This document shows positions 52,667-62,805 of a stretch of DNA of 64,000 nucleotides, in pieces (position 1 is the first letter of the stretch; the number at the start of each line of letters is the position of its first letter). The translations under genes were made by a program, and so were the position numbers. The notes below the pieces were generated by a model. The model saw only the letters and a list, made by a program, of their open reading frames with translations. It did not search any database and had not been told where the DNA came from. The stretch comes from Leisingera daeponensis DSM 23529 (GTDB taxonomy: Bacteria > Pseudomonadota > Alphaproteobacteria > Rhodobacterales > Rhodobacteraceae), in assembly GCF_000473145.1 (NCBI RefSeq), contig NZ_KI421500.1:558225-622224 (forward strand). Reading direction: 5' to 3'.

Positions 52667-53812
52667 ATGCGAAACTCAAGCCGCTCCAGTGTTGATCCGT
52701 TTATTGTGATGGATGTGATGGAGGCCGCCCGCAAGGCCGAAGAGGCCGGCCGCCACATCATCCATATGGAGGTCGGGCAGCCCTCGACCGGGGCACCCGC
52801 CGGGGCGCTGAGGGCGCTGGGGAATGCGCTGGAAAACAACGCCTTGGGGTACACCGTTGCGCTAGGCCTGCCGGAGCTGCGCAAGCGAATCGCGCAGCTC
52901 TACGGCGACTGGTACAACGTCGACCTGAACCCGGAGCGGGTGATTGTGACGCCGGGCTCCTCCGGCGCGTTTCTGCTCACCTTCACGGCGCTGTTCGACA
53001 GCGGCGACCGGGTGGGCATCGGTGCGCCGGGCTATCCGTCTTACCGGCAGATCCTGAAGGCGCTGGGGCTGACCCCGGTGGACATCCAGACCGCACCTGA
53101 AAACCGGCTGCAGCCGGTGGCGGCGGACCTCAAGGGGCAGGATCTGGCCGGGCTGATGGTGGCCTCGCCCGCCAACCCGACCGGCACCATGCTGGACCAC
53201 ACGGCGATGGGCGCGCTGATCGATGCCGCCCACGCGGAAGGCGCCAGCTTCATCTCCGACGAGATCTATCACGGGCTGGAGTATGAGGCGAAGGCGGTGA
53301 CCGCGCTGGAGCTGACGGATGAATGCTACGTGATCAACTCCTTCTCCAAGTTCTTCTCGATGACCGGCTGGCGGGTGGGCTGGATGGTGGTGCCGGAGGA
53401 CCATGTGCGGGTGGTGGAGCGGATTGCCCAGAACATGTTCATCTGCGCGCCGCACGCCAGCCAGGTGGCGGCGCTGGCCGCGCTCGATTGCGAGGACGAG
53501 CTGCGGGAGAACCTGGCCGTCTACGCAAGGAACCGCCAGCTGATGCTGGAGGGGCTGCCCAAGGCCGGTTTCACCAAAATCGCGCCGCCGGACGGGGCGT
53601 TCTATGTCTATGCGGATGTGTCGGATCTGACGGATGACAGCCGCAGCTTTGCCGCGGAAATCCTTGAGAAGGCTGGCGTTGCGGTGACGCCCGGTCTGGA
53701 CTTCGACCCCGTCCGCGGCGCCACCACGCTGCGGTTCTCCTATGCCCGCTCCACTGCGGATATCGAGGAGGGGCTGGCGCGTCTGGCGCTCTACATGGCG
53801 TCCAGGGACTGA
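52667..53812 (+). CDS. Pyridoxal phosphate-dependent aminotransferase, class I/II
   Basis: A 381-residue fold-type I aminotransferase from the ATG at 52667 (GGGAG upstream). Motifs: MEVGQPSTGAPA, TPGSSGAFLLTFTALF, SPANPTGTML, SDEIYHGLEY, the PLP lysine in INSFSKFFSMTGWRVGW, and the substrate-binding arginine in LRFSYARST near the C-terminus. Close to aspartate/aromatic-type aminotransferases; the exact substrate is not predictable. Confidence 0.9.
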   Translation: MRNSSRSSVDPFIVMDVMEAARKAEEAGRHIIHMEVGQPSTGAPAGALRALGNALENNALGYTVALGLPELRKRIAQLYGDWYNVDLNPERVIVTPGSSGAFLLTFTALFDSGDRVGIGAPGYPSYRQILKALGLTPVDIQTAPENRLQPVAADLKGQDLAGLMVASPANPTGTMLDHTAMGALIDAAHAEGASFISDEIYHGLEYEAKAVTALELTDECYVINSFSKFFSMTGWRVGWMVVPEDHVRVVERIAQNMFICAPHASQVAALAALDCEDELRENLAVYARNRQLMLEGLPKAGFTKIAPPDGAFYVYADVSDLTDDSRSFAAEILEKAGVAVTPGLDFDPVRGATTLRFSYARSTADIEEGLARLALYMASRD

Positions 53813-53905
53813 GCCGGGGATAACTGCAGAAGGCGGATTTCCTAATCCGCCGGAATTGCCTAGTCTGCCCGGCAACAGGCCAGAAAGGCCGGGCAAGAGG
53901 CGCGC

Positions 53906-55123
53906 ATGGGCAGACTGTTTTCACTTTCCGCATTGATTTGGCTGCTGGCCGCAGCCGCTTGGGCGCAAGGCTTCAGCGGCCTGGCCCGCATTGACGCAGA
54001 GGCCAGCCGGGTGCGCGATGCCGGGCAGGGGGCGGAGATGACGCTGGGCCTCAGCCAGGGGGTGCCGTACCGGCTGTTTACCCTGGACGGCCCGCCGCGG
54101 CTGGTGCTGGATTTCCAGGAGGTCGACTGGACCGGGCTGACGGCGGACAAGCTGGTGCAGGGCGAACAGATCACCGCCGCGCAGTTCGGCACCTACGTGC
54201 CGGGCTGGTCGCGGCTGGTGCTTCAGCTGGCGCAGCCGATGAAGGTCTCATCGGCGGCGCTGCGCATCGATCAGGTGACCGCCGCTGCGCGTCTGACGGT
54301 GTCGCTGGAGCCCGCCACGGCAGAGGAGTTCGCCGCCAGCGCCGGCGCCCCGCAGGATCCGCGCTGGGATTTGCCCGCACCGCAGGAGATGCAGGGCAGG
54401 GCCGCGCGGGACGAAAACGCGCCGCTTCTGGTGATGCTGGATCCGGGCCATGGCGGGATTGATCCGGGGGCGGAGACAGAGGTTGTCATCGAAAAGCACC
54501 TGATGCTGCAGTTCGCCCGCGAACTGGGCGAGGCGCTGCTGCGGTCCGGCCAGTTCACCGTGATGATGACCCGCGACGATGACTATTTCGTTTCGCTGGA
54601 GCGCCGCATCGCAATGGCGCATCAGGCTGGCGCCGATGTGTTCATTTCGCTTCATGCGGACACGATCTCGGAGGGGCGCGCGCATGGCTCCACCGTCTAC
54701 ACGCTGTCCAGGGAGGCTTCCGATGCGGCCTCGGCCAAACTGGCGGAGCGGCATTTGCGCGGCGACCTGTTGTCCGGTACCGACCTCAGCCAGGCGGATG
54801 ACAGGGTGACCGGCGTGATGCTGGACCTGGCCCGGCAGGAGACCCAGCCGCGCAGCGACGCGCTGGCGGCGGCGCTGATTGACGGGCTGCGCGCGCAAGG
54901 CAAGCCGATCAACAACCGTCCGCTGCGCTCTGCCGGGTTTTCGGTGCTGAAGTCGGCGGATATCCCCTCGGTGCTGGTGGAGATCGGTTTCCTGTCCAGC
55001 AAGCGCGACCTGAAAAACCTGGTGGATGCGGACTGGCGCGCCAAGGCGGCCCGCGGCATCCTGAACGGGCTGATCACCTGGCGCGCCCAGGATGACGCCC
55101 GGCGCGCGCTGGTGCGGAAGTAG
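53906..55123 (+). CDS. amiC: N-acetylmuramoyl-L-alanine amidase (AmiC type)
   Basis: Periplasmic peptidoglycan amidase that splits daughter cells, 405 residues. Signal peptide about 1-20. AMIN domain about 25-135. Amidase_3 domain about 170-395 with zinc ligands in MLDPGHGGIDPGAE (His), VVIEKHLMLQFA (Glu) and FISLHADTI (His), and catalytic Glu in SVLVEIGFLSS. mrcA follows on the same strand but is separated by a minus-strand accessory gene. Confidence 0.93.
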   Translation: MGRLFSLSALIWLLAAAAWAQGFSGLARIDAEASRVRDAGQGAEMTLGLSQGVPYRLFTLDGPPRLVLDFQEVDWTGLTADKLVQGEQITAAQFGTYVPGWSRLVLQLAQPMKVSSAALRIDQVTAAARLTVSLEPATAEEFAASAGAPQDPRWDLPAPQEMQGRAARDENAPLLVMLDPGHGGIDPGAETEVVIEKHLMLQFARELGEALLRSGQFTVMMTRDDDYFVSLERRIAMAHQAGADVFISLHADTISEGRAHGSTVYTLSREASDAASAKLAERHLRGDLLSGTDLSQADDRVTGVMLDLARQETQPRSDALAAALIDGLRAQGKPINNRPLRSAGFSVLKSADIPSVLVEIGFLSSKRDLKNLVDADWRAKAARGILNGLITWRAQDDARRALVRK

Positions 55124-55178
55124 CACGGCGCAGGATTCGCGCCGTTGCACCCGGGGCCGGGCTGCAGGGGGCACTTCG

Positions 55179-56582
55179 TTAGCCCGCTTTGGCTTCGGCC
55201 TTGGCCAGCGCCTTTTCGATCTCGCGCTCAAGCGCCTGCTTGTGCGGCGCCAGGATGTCGCCGGCGGCCTTGGCCATCAGCCCCTGCTTTTCCAGATTGG
55301 CGGCGATGCAGTCCATCAGCTGCCCCTCGGCCTTGCTTTTCTCCATGCAGGAGCTGACAATTTTCTCCAATTCGGTCATGTAGCTGGTCAACGCCTTGGC
55401 GATGGCCCGCCCGGTGAAGAATTTATGCGCCATCCGCAGGACGGTCTGCAGCGCGATCTCGGCACCGATCTTGCGCGGAATGGCGGTGAAGCGGCCCAGG
55501 ATGATCTCGATTTCCTTGCCGCCCCAGCGCGCCGCCGTGCTCCACAGGTATTTGCTGAGCCAGCTGGAATTGACCATCCGGCTGGCCAGCCGCTCGCCGA
55601 CGCCTTTCATGATCATCTGCCCCGCCTTGGCGCCCAGCCAGCCCGAAAAGCCGCCCGCCACAGCCGCAAAGGTGATGCGCTTGAAGGACCCGGCCACGCC
55701 GCCGGCCTTGACCCACTGGCCCTTGAGGATGACGCCGTTTGCGATCTCCTGAACCGTGTTCTTGCTGGCGGCAACAACGGCGCCCGCGGTGGCGGGGTTT
55801 ACCCCGTTGGTGACCAGGATCAGCTGCACGATATCAGCGGCGCCGTCGCGCAGATCAACCGAGATTTCTTCGCAGATCTTGGCGCTTCGGCCCAGTTCCT
55901 TGGACAGCAGGTTCAGATCCAGCGCTGCCGCGTCGAGCAGGATCTTGGTCTGCTTCATCTGCTTGAACGACGCCAGCAGGCTTTTCTTGTTCTTGCCATA
56001 GGTCATGTCCACCAGCTTGCCGATGGCGGCGTCGGCCTTCTTCAGCGATTTCGCCGGGCGGTCGATATCGGCATTCGGGGTCACCATCTTCACGAAGAAG
56101 GTCCAGAAGCCCTTCTGCATCTCACGGTACTGGTCCTGGTAATTCCGCAGCGTGCTCATGAACGCCAGGGTTTCCGTGTGCAGGCGGCTCTGGATGGCGT
56201 CCACGGCGTCGCCCATGTCGTCCTCGGTGAACCAGTGGGTCTTGCCCCGCCATTTCACCTCATAGACCTTGCCCTTGGCCGGCAGCGGCCTGCCGCCCTG
56301 GGCCTTGGCAAACTGTTCGGCGACCTTCACCGGGGAGCTGTCCAGCATCTTGAAAGTCTTGGAGCCGGGTTCGACCAGACTTGTCACCTTGGTTTTCACC
56401 ACCTGCTGCTGGAACTGGCCGATGGCGAGGATCGTCGGCTGGCCGACCTTGCCGTTGGTGGGCACCCGCTTGTAGCCGACGGTCGCCGCGTGTTCGTTGA
56501 GCATTTTCTGGACCAGAACAACGTCCTTGGGATCGTTCACCGCGGTCTTGCCGCCGCCGACCGGAGCACCGAGTTTGGCCAT
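55179..56582 (-). CDS. Peptidoglycan-binding-domain protein with glycine-zipper core (effector-like)
   Basis: A 467-residue protein from the ATG at 56582; upstream extension is low complexity. Residues about 10-75 resemble the secreted-protein PG_binding_1 variant, with DPKDVVLVQKMLNEH, NGKVGQPTILAIGQFQQ and VEPGSKTFKML. The middle (about 250-330) has small-residue-rich stretches such as TAGAVVAASKNTV and AAVAGGFSGWLGAKAG, a glycine-zipper pattern seen in membrane-active proteins. The rest is helical and Lys-rich. No signal peptide. Unlike its neighbours it lies on minus between amiC and mrcA. Candidate secreted toxin or effector; no immunity gene is evident. Confidence 0.75.
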   Translation of the reverse strand: MAKLGAPVGGGKTAVNDPKDVVLVQKMLNEHAATVGYKRVPTNGKVGQPTILAIGQFQQQVVKTKVTSLVEPGSKTFKMLDSSPVKVAEQFAKAQGGRPLPAKGKVYEVKWRGKTHWFTEDDMGDAVDAIQSRLHTETLAFMSTLRNYQDQYREMQKGFWTFFVKMVTPNADIDRPAKSLKKADAAIGKLVDMTYGKNKKSLLASFKQMKQTKILLDAAALDLNLLSKELGRSAKICEEISVDLRDGAADIVQLILVTNGVNPATAGAVVAASKNTVQEIANGVILKGQWVKAGGVAGSFKRITFAAVAGGFSGWLGAKAGQMIMKGVGERLASRMVNSSWLSKYLWSTAARWGGKEIEIILGRFTAIPRKIGAEIALQTVLRMAHKFFTGRAIAKALTSYMTELEKIVSSCMEKSKAEGQLMDCIAANLEKQGLMAKAAGDILAPHKQALEREIEKALAKAEAKAG

Positions 56583-56907
56583 AGCTGTCTCCTCCACCTT
56601 ATGGGCTGCCGGGTGAACCTGAAAAGGGCACGCGCCGCGGCCGGCGGGCGGGGGCGGGGAGGCAGGCCAAAGCGGCGGTTGGGTGCGCGTGCGTTCAGCC
56701 TGCCCGCCGCTTGCGCCGAACCGCGGCAAGCATTGGGAAAAGGGGCAGCCGCTGCTAGTATTACCGGGTCAGGATACATCACAGACGGCGCAAAACCAAT
56801 TCTTGGGACGGCAGATTTCAAGACAGCACACTTTCGCCGCCGCATGCTTTGACCCCGGACACCGCCGCGCATATATAGGCGGCACCTCGCGAGAAAGGCC
56901 AAACCCC

Positions 56908-59409
56908 GTGCTCAGGTTCATACTCTCCTTCTTCGGCTCCATTTTCAGCACCATCACCCTTGGCGTGGCGATGGTGGCGCTGACCATCGGGGCGGTGTTC
57001 TGGATCTACGGGCGCGATCTGCCGAGCCATGAGTCGCTGGCCCAGTACCAGCCGCCGACCATCAGCCGGATTTATTCGGGCGAAGGCTATCTGATCGACG
57101 AGTTCGCCAAGGAACGCCGCCTGTTCACGCCGTCGCATGAGATCCCGGACCTGGTGAAACAGGCCTTCATCTCGGCCGAGGACAAGAATTTCTACAGCCA
57201 TTCCGGTTATGATGCCCGCGGTATCGCCGCTGCAGCGATTGAGGCAGTGCAGTCGCGCGGGGAGAATGTGCGCGGCGCCTCGACCATCACCCAGCAGGTG
57301 ATGAAGAACTTCCTGCTGTCCGGCGACCGCCGGGCCGAGCGCAAGATCAAGGAAATCATCCTCGCCACCCGGCTGGAGGAAACGCTCGACAAGGAACGGA
57401 TCCTGGAGCTGTACCTGAACGAAATCTTTCTGGGCCAGAACTCCTATGGCGTGACCGCCGCCGCGCAGACCTATTTCAACAAAACGCTGAGCGACCTGGC
57501 CCCGCATGAGGCCGCCACCCTTGCCGCGATGCCCAAGGCGCCGTCGGATTACCATCCGGTGCGCCAGAAGGACCGGCTGCTGGCGCGGCGCGATTACGTG
57601 CTGCGGGAAATGCGCGAGAACGGATATATCTCCGCCGATGTCTATGAAGTGGAGGTCGCGCAGCCGCTGCGCTCGGTGCAGAACGGCGATTTCGAGGCGT
57701 TCCGCACCGCACTGCCGCCGCGGGATTATTTCACCGACGAAATCCGCCGCCAGCTGACCCAGAATTTCGGCGAGGGCGAATTCTTCACCGGCGGCTTTAC
57801 CGTGCGCGCCACCCTTGACCATGAGATGCAGGCCGAAGCGGCGCTGGCGCTGCGCGGCGGGCTGGAAGAATACGACCGCTCCCGCGGGAAATGGCGCGGC
57901 ACTGGTGTGAAGCTGGAGGAAGCCCAGCTGGCGGATGAGACCACCTGGCGCGCTGCGCTGGCAGAGGCCGATGTTCCGCGCGATATCGTGCTGGGCGGCA
58001 GATGGTATCCGGCGGTGGTGCTGGAGGTCGGCAGCGAGTCGCTGACCGTGGGGGTCGAGCACAGCAAGGGCACCGGCTCGGTGCCGCGCGCCGACATCAA
58101 GTGGATGAAGGGCAGCTTTGCCGAAAACTTCACCCGCGGTGACATAGTGCTGGTGCGGGCCGAGAAGAAGGACGGCGAGTTCAGCCATTGGTCGCTGCGG
58201 CAGGTGCCCGAAGTGCAGGGCGGCTTTGTCGCTATGGATGTGAACTCGGGCCGGGTTCTGGCGATGCAGGGCGGATTCTCCTACCAGCATTCGGTGTTCA
58301 ACCGCGCCACCCAGGCGCTGCGCCAGCCGGGTTCCAGCTTCAAACCCTTTGTCTACGCAGCAGCGCTGGACAGCGGTTACAGCCCGGCGACGATCGTGGT
58401 CGACGCCCCGATCGAGATCAACACGCCGCAGGGCCTGTGGCGGCCCAAGAACTCATCCAACAAGTTCTACGGGCCCACGCCGCTGCGGACCGGCATTGAA
58501 ATGAGCCGGAACCTGATGACCATCCGCCTGGCGCAAGAGGTCGGGATGCCGGTGGTTGCGGGCTATGCCGAACGTTTCGGCGTCTATGACAACATGGGCG
58601 CGTTCCTGGCCAACTCGCTGGGGGCAGAGGAGACCACGCTTTACAAGATGGTCGCGGCCTATGCGATGTTCGCCAATGGCGGCGAGCGGGTGCAGCCGAC
58701 GCTGGTGGACCGTGTGCAGGACCGCTTCGGGCGCACCATCTACCGCCATGACGACCGGGATTGCGTGGATTGCGCGGACCCGTCGCTGGCCCCCGGGCAG
58801 GCGCCGCGCATCGTCACTGACCGCGAGCGGGTGATGGATCCTGTCACCGCCTATCAGCTGACCTCAATGATGAAGGGTGTGGTCGACCGCGGCACCGCCT
58901 CCAGCGTGATCAACCTGCCGGTGCCCACCGCGGGCAAGACCGGCACCACTAACGATTCGCGCGATGTGTGGTTCGTCGGCTTCACCTCGAACATCGTGGC
59001 GGGCTGCTACATGGGCTTTGATCAGCCCCGCCCGATGGGCCGCGGCGCCTATGGCGGCACCATGTGCGGCCCGGTGTTCCAAAAGTTCATGACCAAGGCG
59101 GTGGAGAAATTCGGCGGCGGCCCGTTTGAGGTGCCGGAAGGCGGCCATTTCATCAAGATCGACCGCTATACCGGCGCGCGGCTGCCGGATGATGCCTCCG
59201 GCCCGTATGTGGTGGCGGAATATTTCCGCGACGGCGCCGAGCCGATCTTCGGCCTGACCTATGACGGCGGCTTTGCGATGGGGTCGAACCTGCCGCTGGT
59301 CGAGGAGGTTCAGCAGTCCGGCCGCAAGGTCACGACCTCCAGCGGCGGCACTGCGGTACTGGGGCCCAAGGCGACCTTCGGCACGGTCAGCTCCGGCGGG
59401 CTGTACTAG
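56908..59409 (+). CDS. mrcA: Penicillin-binding protein 1A
   Basis: Bifunctional peptidoglycan synthase, 833 residues. Starts at GTG 56908 (AAAGG ten bases upstream). N-terminal membrane helix about 10-36. Glycosyltransferase domain motifs EDKNFYSHSGYD and GASTITQQVMKNFLL. Transpeptidase motifs SxxK in PGSSFKPFVYA, SxN in EMSRNLMT and KTG in AGKTGTTNDSRD. The stop TAG (59407-59409) overlaps the stop of the minus-strand RTX/Hint gene. Confidence 0.95.
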   Translation: MLRFILSFFGSIFSTITLGVAMVALTIGAVFWIYGRDLPSHESLAQYQPPTISRIYSGEGYLIDEFAKERRLFTPSHEIPDLVKQAFISAEDKNFYSHSGYDARGIAAAAIEAVQSRGENVRGASTITQQVMKNFLLSGDRRAERKIKEIILATRLEETLDKERILELYLNEIFLGQNSYGVTAAAQTYFNKTLSDLAPHEAATLAAMPKAPSDYHPVRQKDRLLARRDYVLREMRENGYISADVYEVEVAQPLRSVQNGDFEAFRTALPPRDYFTDEIRRQLTQNFGEGEFFTGGFTVRATLDHEMQAEAALALRGGLEEYDRSRGKWRGTGVKLEEAQLADETTWRAALAEADVPRDIVLGGRWYPAVVLEVGSESLTVGVEHSKGTGSVPRADIKWMKGSFAENFTRGDIVLVRAEKKDGEFSHWSLRQVPEVQGGFVAMDVNSGRVLAMQGGFSYQHSVFNRATQALRQPGSSFKPFVYAAALDSGYSPATIVVDAPIEINTPQGLWRPKNSSNKFYGPTPLRTGIEMSRNLMTIRLAQEVGMPVVAGYAERFGVYDNMGAFLANSLGAEETTLYKMVAAYAMFANGGERVQPTLVDRVQDRFGRTIYRHDDRDCVDCADPSLAPGQAPRIVTDRERVMDPVTAYQLTSMMKGVVDRGTASSVINLPVPTAGKTGTTNDSRDVWFVGFTSNIVAGCYMGFDQPRPMGRGAYGGTMCGPVFQKFMTKAVEKFGGGPFEVPEGGHFIKIDRYTGARLPDDASGPYVVAEYFRDGAEPIFGLTYDGGFAMGSNLPLVEEVQQSGRKVTTSSGGTAVLGPKATFGTVSSGGLY

Positions 59410-61385
59410 GCTCCCAGCAGCACAGCCTCATGGCGCGTCAGGCACTGGCGCGCCGTGGCGCCATAGGTGCCGGCGCACCAGCGCAAATCCGGCATGATCC
59501 GGAACAGCTCCTCCCGCACTGGGTCGTCCAGGGCCGATATTGCCTGGCCGCCGGGGTGGAAGCTTTCGGACGGTGCGCCTTCGGCATAGATGATTTCATG
59601 CCGGTCAAACAGCAGATGCACATAGATCGCGATGCCGCCGGGCTGCTGGCGGATGCTGCTGCCGTTGACCAGATGCAGGGCGGACACCAGCACCTCCTGC
59701 GCGCCGCAGAGCAGGGTGGCGGCTTGCCCTGAGTAAAGCATCCGGTGCTGCGGGGAAACCAGCAGGTCGCGTTCCGCCCCGAACAGGCCCGCCGGAATGC
59801 GCACCGGGGCCAGATTTCCTGTGGCAGGCACTGCCGACTGGCTGATCCAGCGCACCGGCTGCATTCCGTTGTCCCGCGTGATCACCTCATCGCCGGGCTG
59901 CAGGGTTTCGATGGCGCGAAGGCCCGCGGGGGTGGCAATACGGGTGCCCGCGGTGAAGCAGATGATCTGTTCAATGCCGGAAAAGCTGACCACGCTGCCA
60001 TCCAGAAGCGTCGCCGTGCCGGTCAGGCTGCCGCCGGTGTTGTCCGTGATGTTCAGCGTGCCCTTGTCGAGCTGCCCGTTGAAATCCAGCGTGTCGCCGG
60101 TTGTCTGCCCGTCGCCGCCGCCCGTGATGGTGATATTGTTGCTGCCGCTGTCGCCGGTGTCGACGATGGTGAAATAGTCGTCGCCGCTGCCGCCGGTAGC
60201 GGAATCGCCTTCGCCCACGAAGAGGCTGTCGTTTCCGGCACCGCCCTCCAGCGTGTCGGCGCCGCTGCCGCCCGCCAGTGTGTCATCGCCGCCCTGGCCA
60301 TAGATCACATCGTCCCCGGCGCCGCCGGAAATGCTGTCGTTGCCGTCCGCGGGCGTTTCCGGCGGCACCGTAAAGGTGATGTTCGAGACCGTGTAATCCG
60401 AGCCGTCGGTGCCGTCGGTCTGCAGGTTGGCAGAGAGCACCAGCCGGTCGAACTCGCCATAGCTGCTGATGTTGACCGTGCCGGCGCCGGTGCCGGGGGT
60501 ATTCTCGGTAAAGTCGCCCTCGGCTACCAGAACCCCGTCCTTGTAGATCGCCCAATGGCCTTCCTCGCCGAACCCGTCAGTATACAGATGCTTGTAGGAA
60601 AAACTGGCCTCGGTGGTGTTCTGGTCGAAATCTACGATCAGTTCCTCGGAAATGCCTGAAGCCTTGTCATACCCGATCTGGGCGTCAACACTGCTGTCTG
60701 AATCCGAAATCGCCCCGGCCACACCAAAGGCGCCGTCGTAATAGTCAATGTTGGCGGCACTTGCGTTGCCGGCCAGGTCCTTGGCGGTGACGGTGAATCC
60801 GCTGCTGGTATCGGTGACGTTTGAATCGTCGATGTTCTGCTGCGAGTAGCCCAGCCCCGCCTCGGTGCTGCTGTCGCCATAGATCGTGTCGCCGCCGCTG
60901 CCGCCCTCAAGGCTGTCGCCGCCCGCGCCGCCCAGCACCAGGTCGTTGTCCGCGCCGGCGTTCACGGTGTCGTCGCCCGCGCCGGCCTCCACCGTGTCCT
61001 GATTGCCCGAGACGCCGCCGCCGCTGCCGTTGTCGATCTGGTCGCCATCGCTGTCGGTGTAGCTGCTGCCGATCGTGTCGGCGCCGCTGGTGCCCTCGAC
61101 CGGGCCATCCATGTCGGTGTAGGCGGGCGGGGTGTCTGCGCTGGCCGAACCGAAGCTGTCGGGCGGGCCGTAGTCCGGCACAAAATAGACATTTCCGTCT
61201 GTGCCCAGGTAATAGACGCCCGGTTCAATCTCGTCAGTGTAGGGCGTGCCGCCATGCGAGCCGGTCCAGCTCCAGTTGCCGGCGCCCAGGTTCTGATCCG
61301 TGGTGAAGGCGGCGTAAGTTGCGGTAATCGTGTCGCCGTGGTCGAGCGATCCGTCTCCAAGCTGGACAAGATAACCGCTAGGCAT
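59406..61385 (-). CDS. RTX-repeat protein with C-terminal Hint domain
   Basis: A 659-residue acidic protein, probably secreted by a type I system. Gly/Asp-rich calcium-binding repeats occur in two blocks (about 90-165 and 345-420), with units such as GGAGGDSLEGGSGGDTIYG, GGAGDDVIYGQGGDD and GGSGADTLEGGAGND. A cadherin-like beta-rich region lies between. The C-terminal Hint_2 domain begins ICFTAGTRIATPAGLRAIE with the nucleophile cysteine and includes LVSPQHRMLYSG. Such domains cleave or splice themselves. GGGGACC precedes the ATG at 61385. It lies between mrcA and prfB. Confidence 0.88.
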   Translation of the reverse strand: MPSGYLVQLGDGSLDHGDTITATYAAFTTDQNLGAGNWSWTGSHGGTPYTDEIEPGVYYLGTDGNVYFVPDYGPPDSFGSASADTPPAYTDMDGPVEGTSGADTIGSSYTDSDGDQIDNGSGGGVSGNQDTVEAGAGDDTVNAGADNDLVLGGAGGDSLEGGSGGDTIYGDSSTEAGLGYSQQNIDDSNVTDTSSGFTVTAKDLAGNASAANIDYYDGAFGVAGAISDSDSSVDAQIGYDKASGISEELIVDFDQNTTEASFSYKHLYTDGFGEEGHWAIYKDGVLVAEGDFTENTPGTGAGTVNISSYGEFDRLVLSANLQTDGTDGSDYTVSNITFTVPPETPADGNDSISGGAGDDVIYGQGGDDTLAGGSGADTLEGGAGNDSLFVGEGDSATGGSGDDYFTIVDTGDSGSNNITITGGGDGQTTGDTLDFNGQLDKGTLNITDNTGGSLTGTATLLDGSVVSFSGIEQIICFTAGTRIATPAGLRAIETLQPGDEVITRDNGMQPVRWISQSAVPATGNLAPVRIPAGLFGAERDLLVSPQHRMLYSGQAATLLCGAQEVLVSALHLVNGSSIRQQPGGIAIYVHLLFDRHEIIYAEGAPSESFHPGGQAISALDDPVREELFRIMPDLRWCAGTYGATARQCLTRHEAVLLGA

Positions 61386-61619
61386 GATCCAGGTCCCCGG
61401 TACAGTGGCGGTCGCCCGCCGGTAAACAATACGGGAACAAGACTTAACCGCACGGCGTTAAAGCCGCGTTTTTGCAACCCGGAATCTGCGCAGCATTTTA
61501 GGATGTTTTTCTGCAGCACCTTCGGCAGCGGCGCGCGGCGTGGCGGCTTGCGAGCGGCGCAAGGGTGGTTTATCACGCAGGCCTGACCTGAGATTGCCCG
61601 GATATTGCAAGGACACCCC

Positions 61620-62747
61620 ATGCGCGCGGAAACCCAGAACATCGTGGCGGAGATCGAGAAGTCGCTGGAGCTGCTGGCCCAGCGGATGAATTGGGAAACC
61701 GCCGAATACCGCCTGGAGGAATTCAATGCCCGGGTTGAGGATCCGAACCTGTGGGACGACCCGGAGGCGGCGCAGAAACTGATGCGCGAGCGCCAGGCGC
61801 TGGTGGATTCCATCAATACTTACAAGGGCATCAAGCAGGATCTGTCTGACAATATCGAGCTCATCGAGCTGGGCGAGATGGAAGAGGACGCCGAGGTCGT
61901 CAAGGACGCCGAGGAGTCGCTGAAGGCGCTGAAGGAAAAGGCTGCCGAGAAGGAACTGGAAGCACTCCTCGATGGCGAGGCCGATGCCAACGATACCTTC
62001 CTGGAAATCAACGCGGGCGCCGGCGGCACCGAAAGCTGCGACTGGGCTTCGATGCTGGCGCGGATGTATGTCCGCTGGGCGGAGAAGAAGGGCTACAAGG
62101 TCGAGCTGCAGTCCGAGAGCGCAGGCGACGAAGCGGGCATCAAATCCGCCGCCTACAAGATTTCCGGCCACAACGCCTATGGCTGGCTGAAATCCGAAAG
62201 CGGTGTGCACCGGCTGGTGCGGATATCGCCCTATGACTCGGCGGCCAAGCGGCACACCTCCTTCAGCTCTGTCTGGGTCTACCCGGTGGTTGACGACAAC
62301 ATCGAGATCGAGGTGAACCCGTCCGACATCCGCGTCGACACCTACCGCTCCTCCGGCGCGGGCGGCCAGCACGTGAACACCACCGACTCGGCGGTGCGGA
62401 TCACCCACATTCCGACCGGCATTGTTGTGACCTCATCCGAGAAATCGCAGCACCAGAACCGCGACATCGCCATGAAGGCGCTGAAATCGCGCCTGTATCA
62501 GCAGGAGCTGGACCGCCGCCACGCCGAGATCAACGCCGCCCACGAGGCCAAGGGCGATGCCGGCTGGGGCAACCAGATCCGCTCCTACGTGCTGCAGCCC
62601 TACCAGATGGTGAAGGACCTGCGCACCCAGTATGAGACGTCTGACACCAAGGGCGTGCTGGACGGCGATCTGGACGGGTTCATGGCGGCGACGCTGGCCA
62701 TGAATGTCTCCGGCAAGAGCCGCTCAGAGGCACAGGGCGAGGATTGA
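61620..62747 (+). CDS. prfB: Peptide chain release factor 2
   Basis: Recognises UAA/UGA stop codons. 375 residues from the ATG at 61620. The catalytic GGQ is in [15 protein letters not shown]. The stop-codon-reading tripeptide position reads SPY in [17 protein letters not shown] (E. coli has SPF). The frame is open throughout, with no in-frame TGA frameshift site near codon 25, so the autoregulatory +1 frameshift of many bacteria is absent. A terminator follows. Confidence 0.95.
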   Translation: MRAETQNIVAEIEKSLELLAQRMNWETAEYRLEEFNARVEDPNLWDDPEAAQKLMRERQALVDSINTYKGIKQDLSDNIELIELGEMEEDAEVVKDAEESLKALKEKAAEKELEALLDGEADANDTFLEINAGAGGTESCDWASMLARMYVRWAEKKGYKVELQSESAGDEAGIKSAAYKISGHNAYGWLKSESGVHRLVRISPYDSAAKRHTSFSSVWVYPVVDDNIEIEVNPSDIRVDTYRSSGAGGQHVNTTDSAVRITHIPTGIVVTSSEKSQHQNRDIAMKALKSRLYQQELDRRHAEINAAHEAKGDAGWGNQIRSYVLQPYQMVKDLRTQYETSDTKGVLDGDLDGFMAATLAMNVSGKSRSEAQGED

Positions 62748-62805
62748 TCCCCGCCGCCGGTTTTGTCTGGCGGCAGCGGCACACTGCCTCTGCTGAGTGA
62801 ATTGC

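Noticed and set aside
55092..56852. Plus-strand frame of 586 codons opposite the peptidoglycan-binding protein
   Set aside because: Antisense shadow; the minus-strand frame has a start site and recognisable domain features.
61620..62747. Programmed +1 frameshift in prfB
   Set aside because: The frame is continuous with no in-frame TGA near codon 25.
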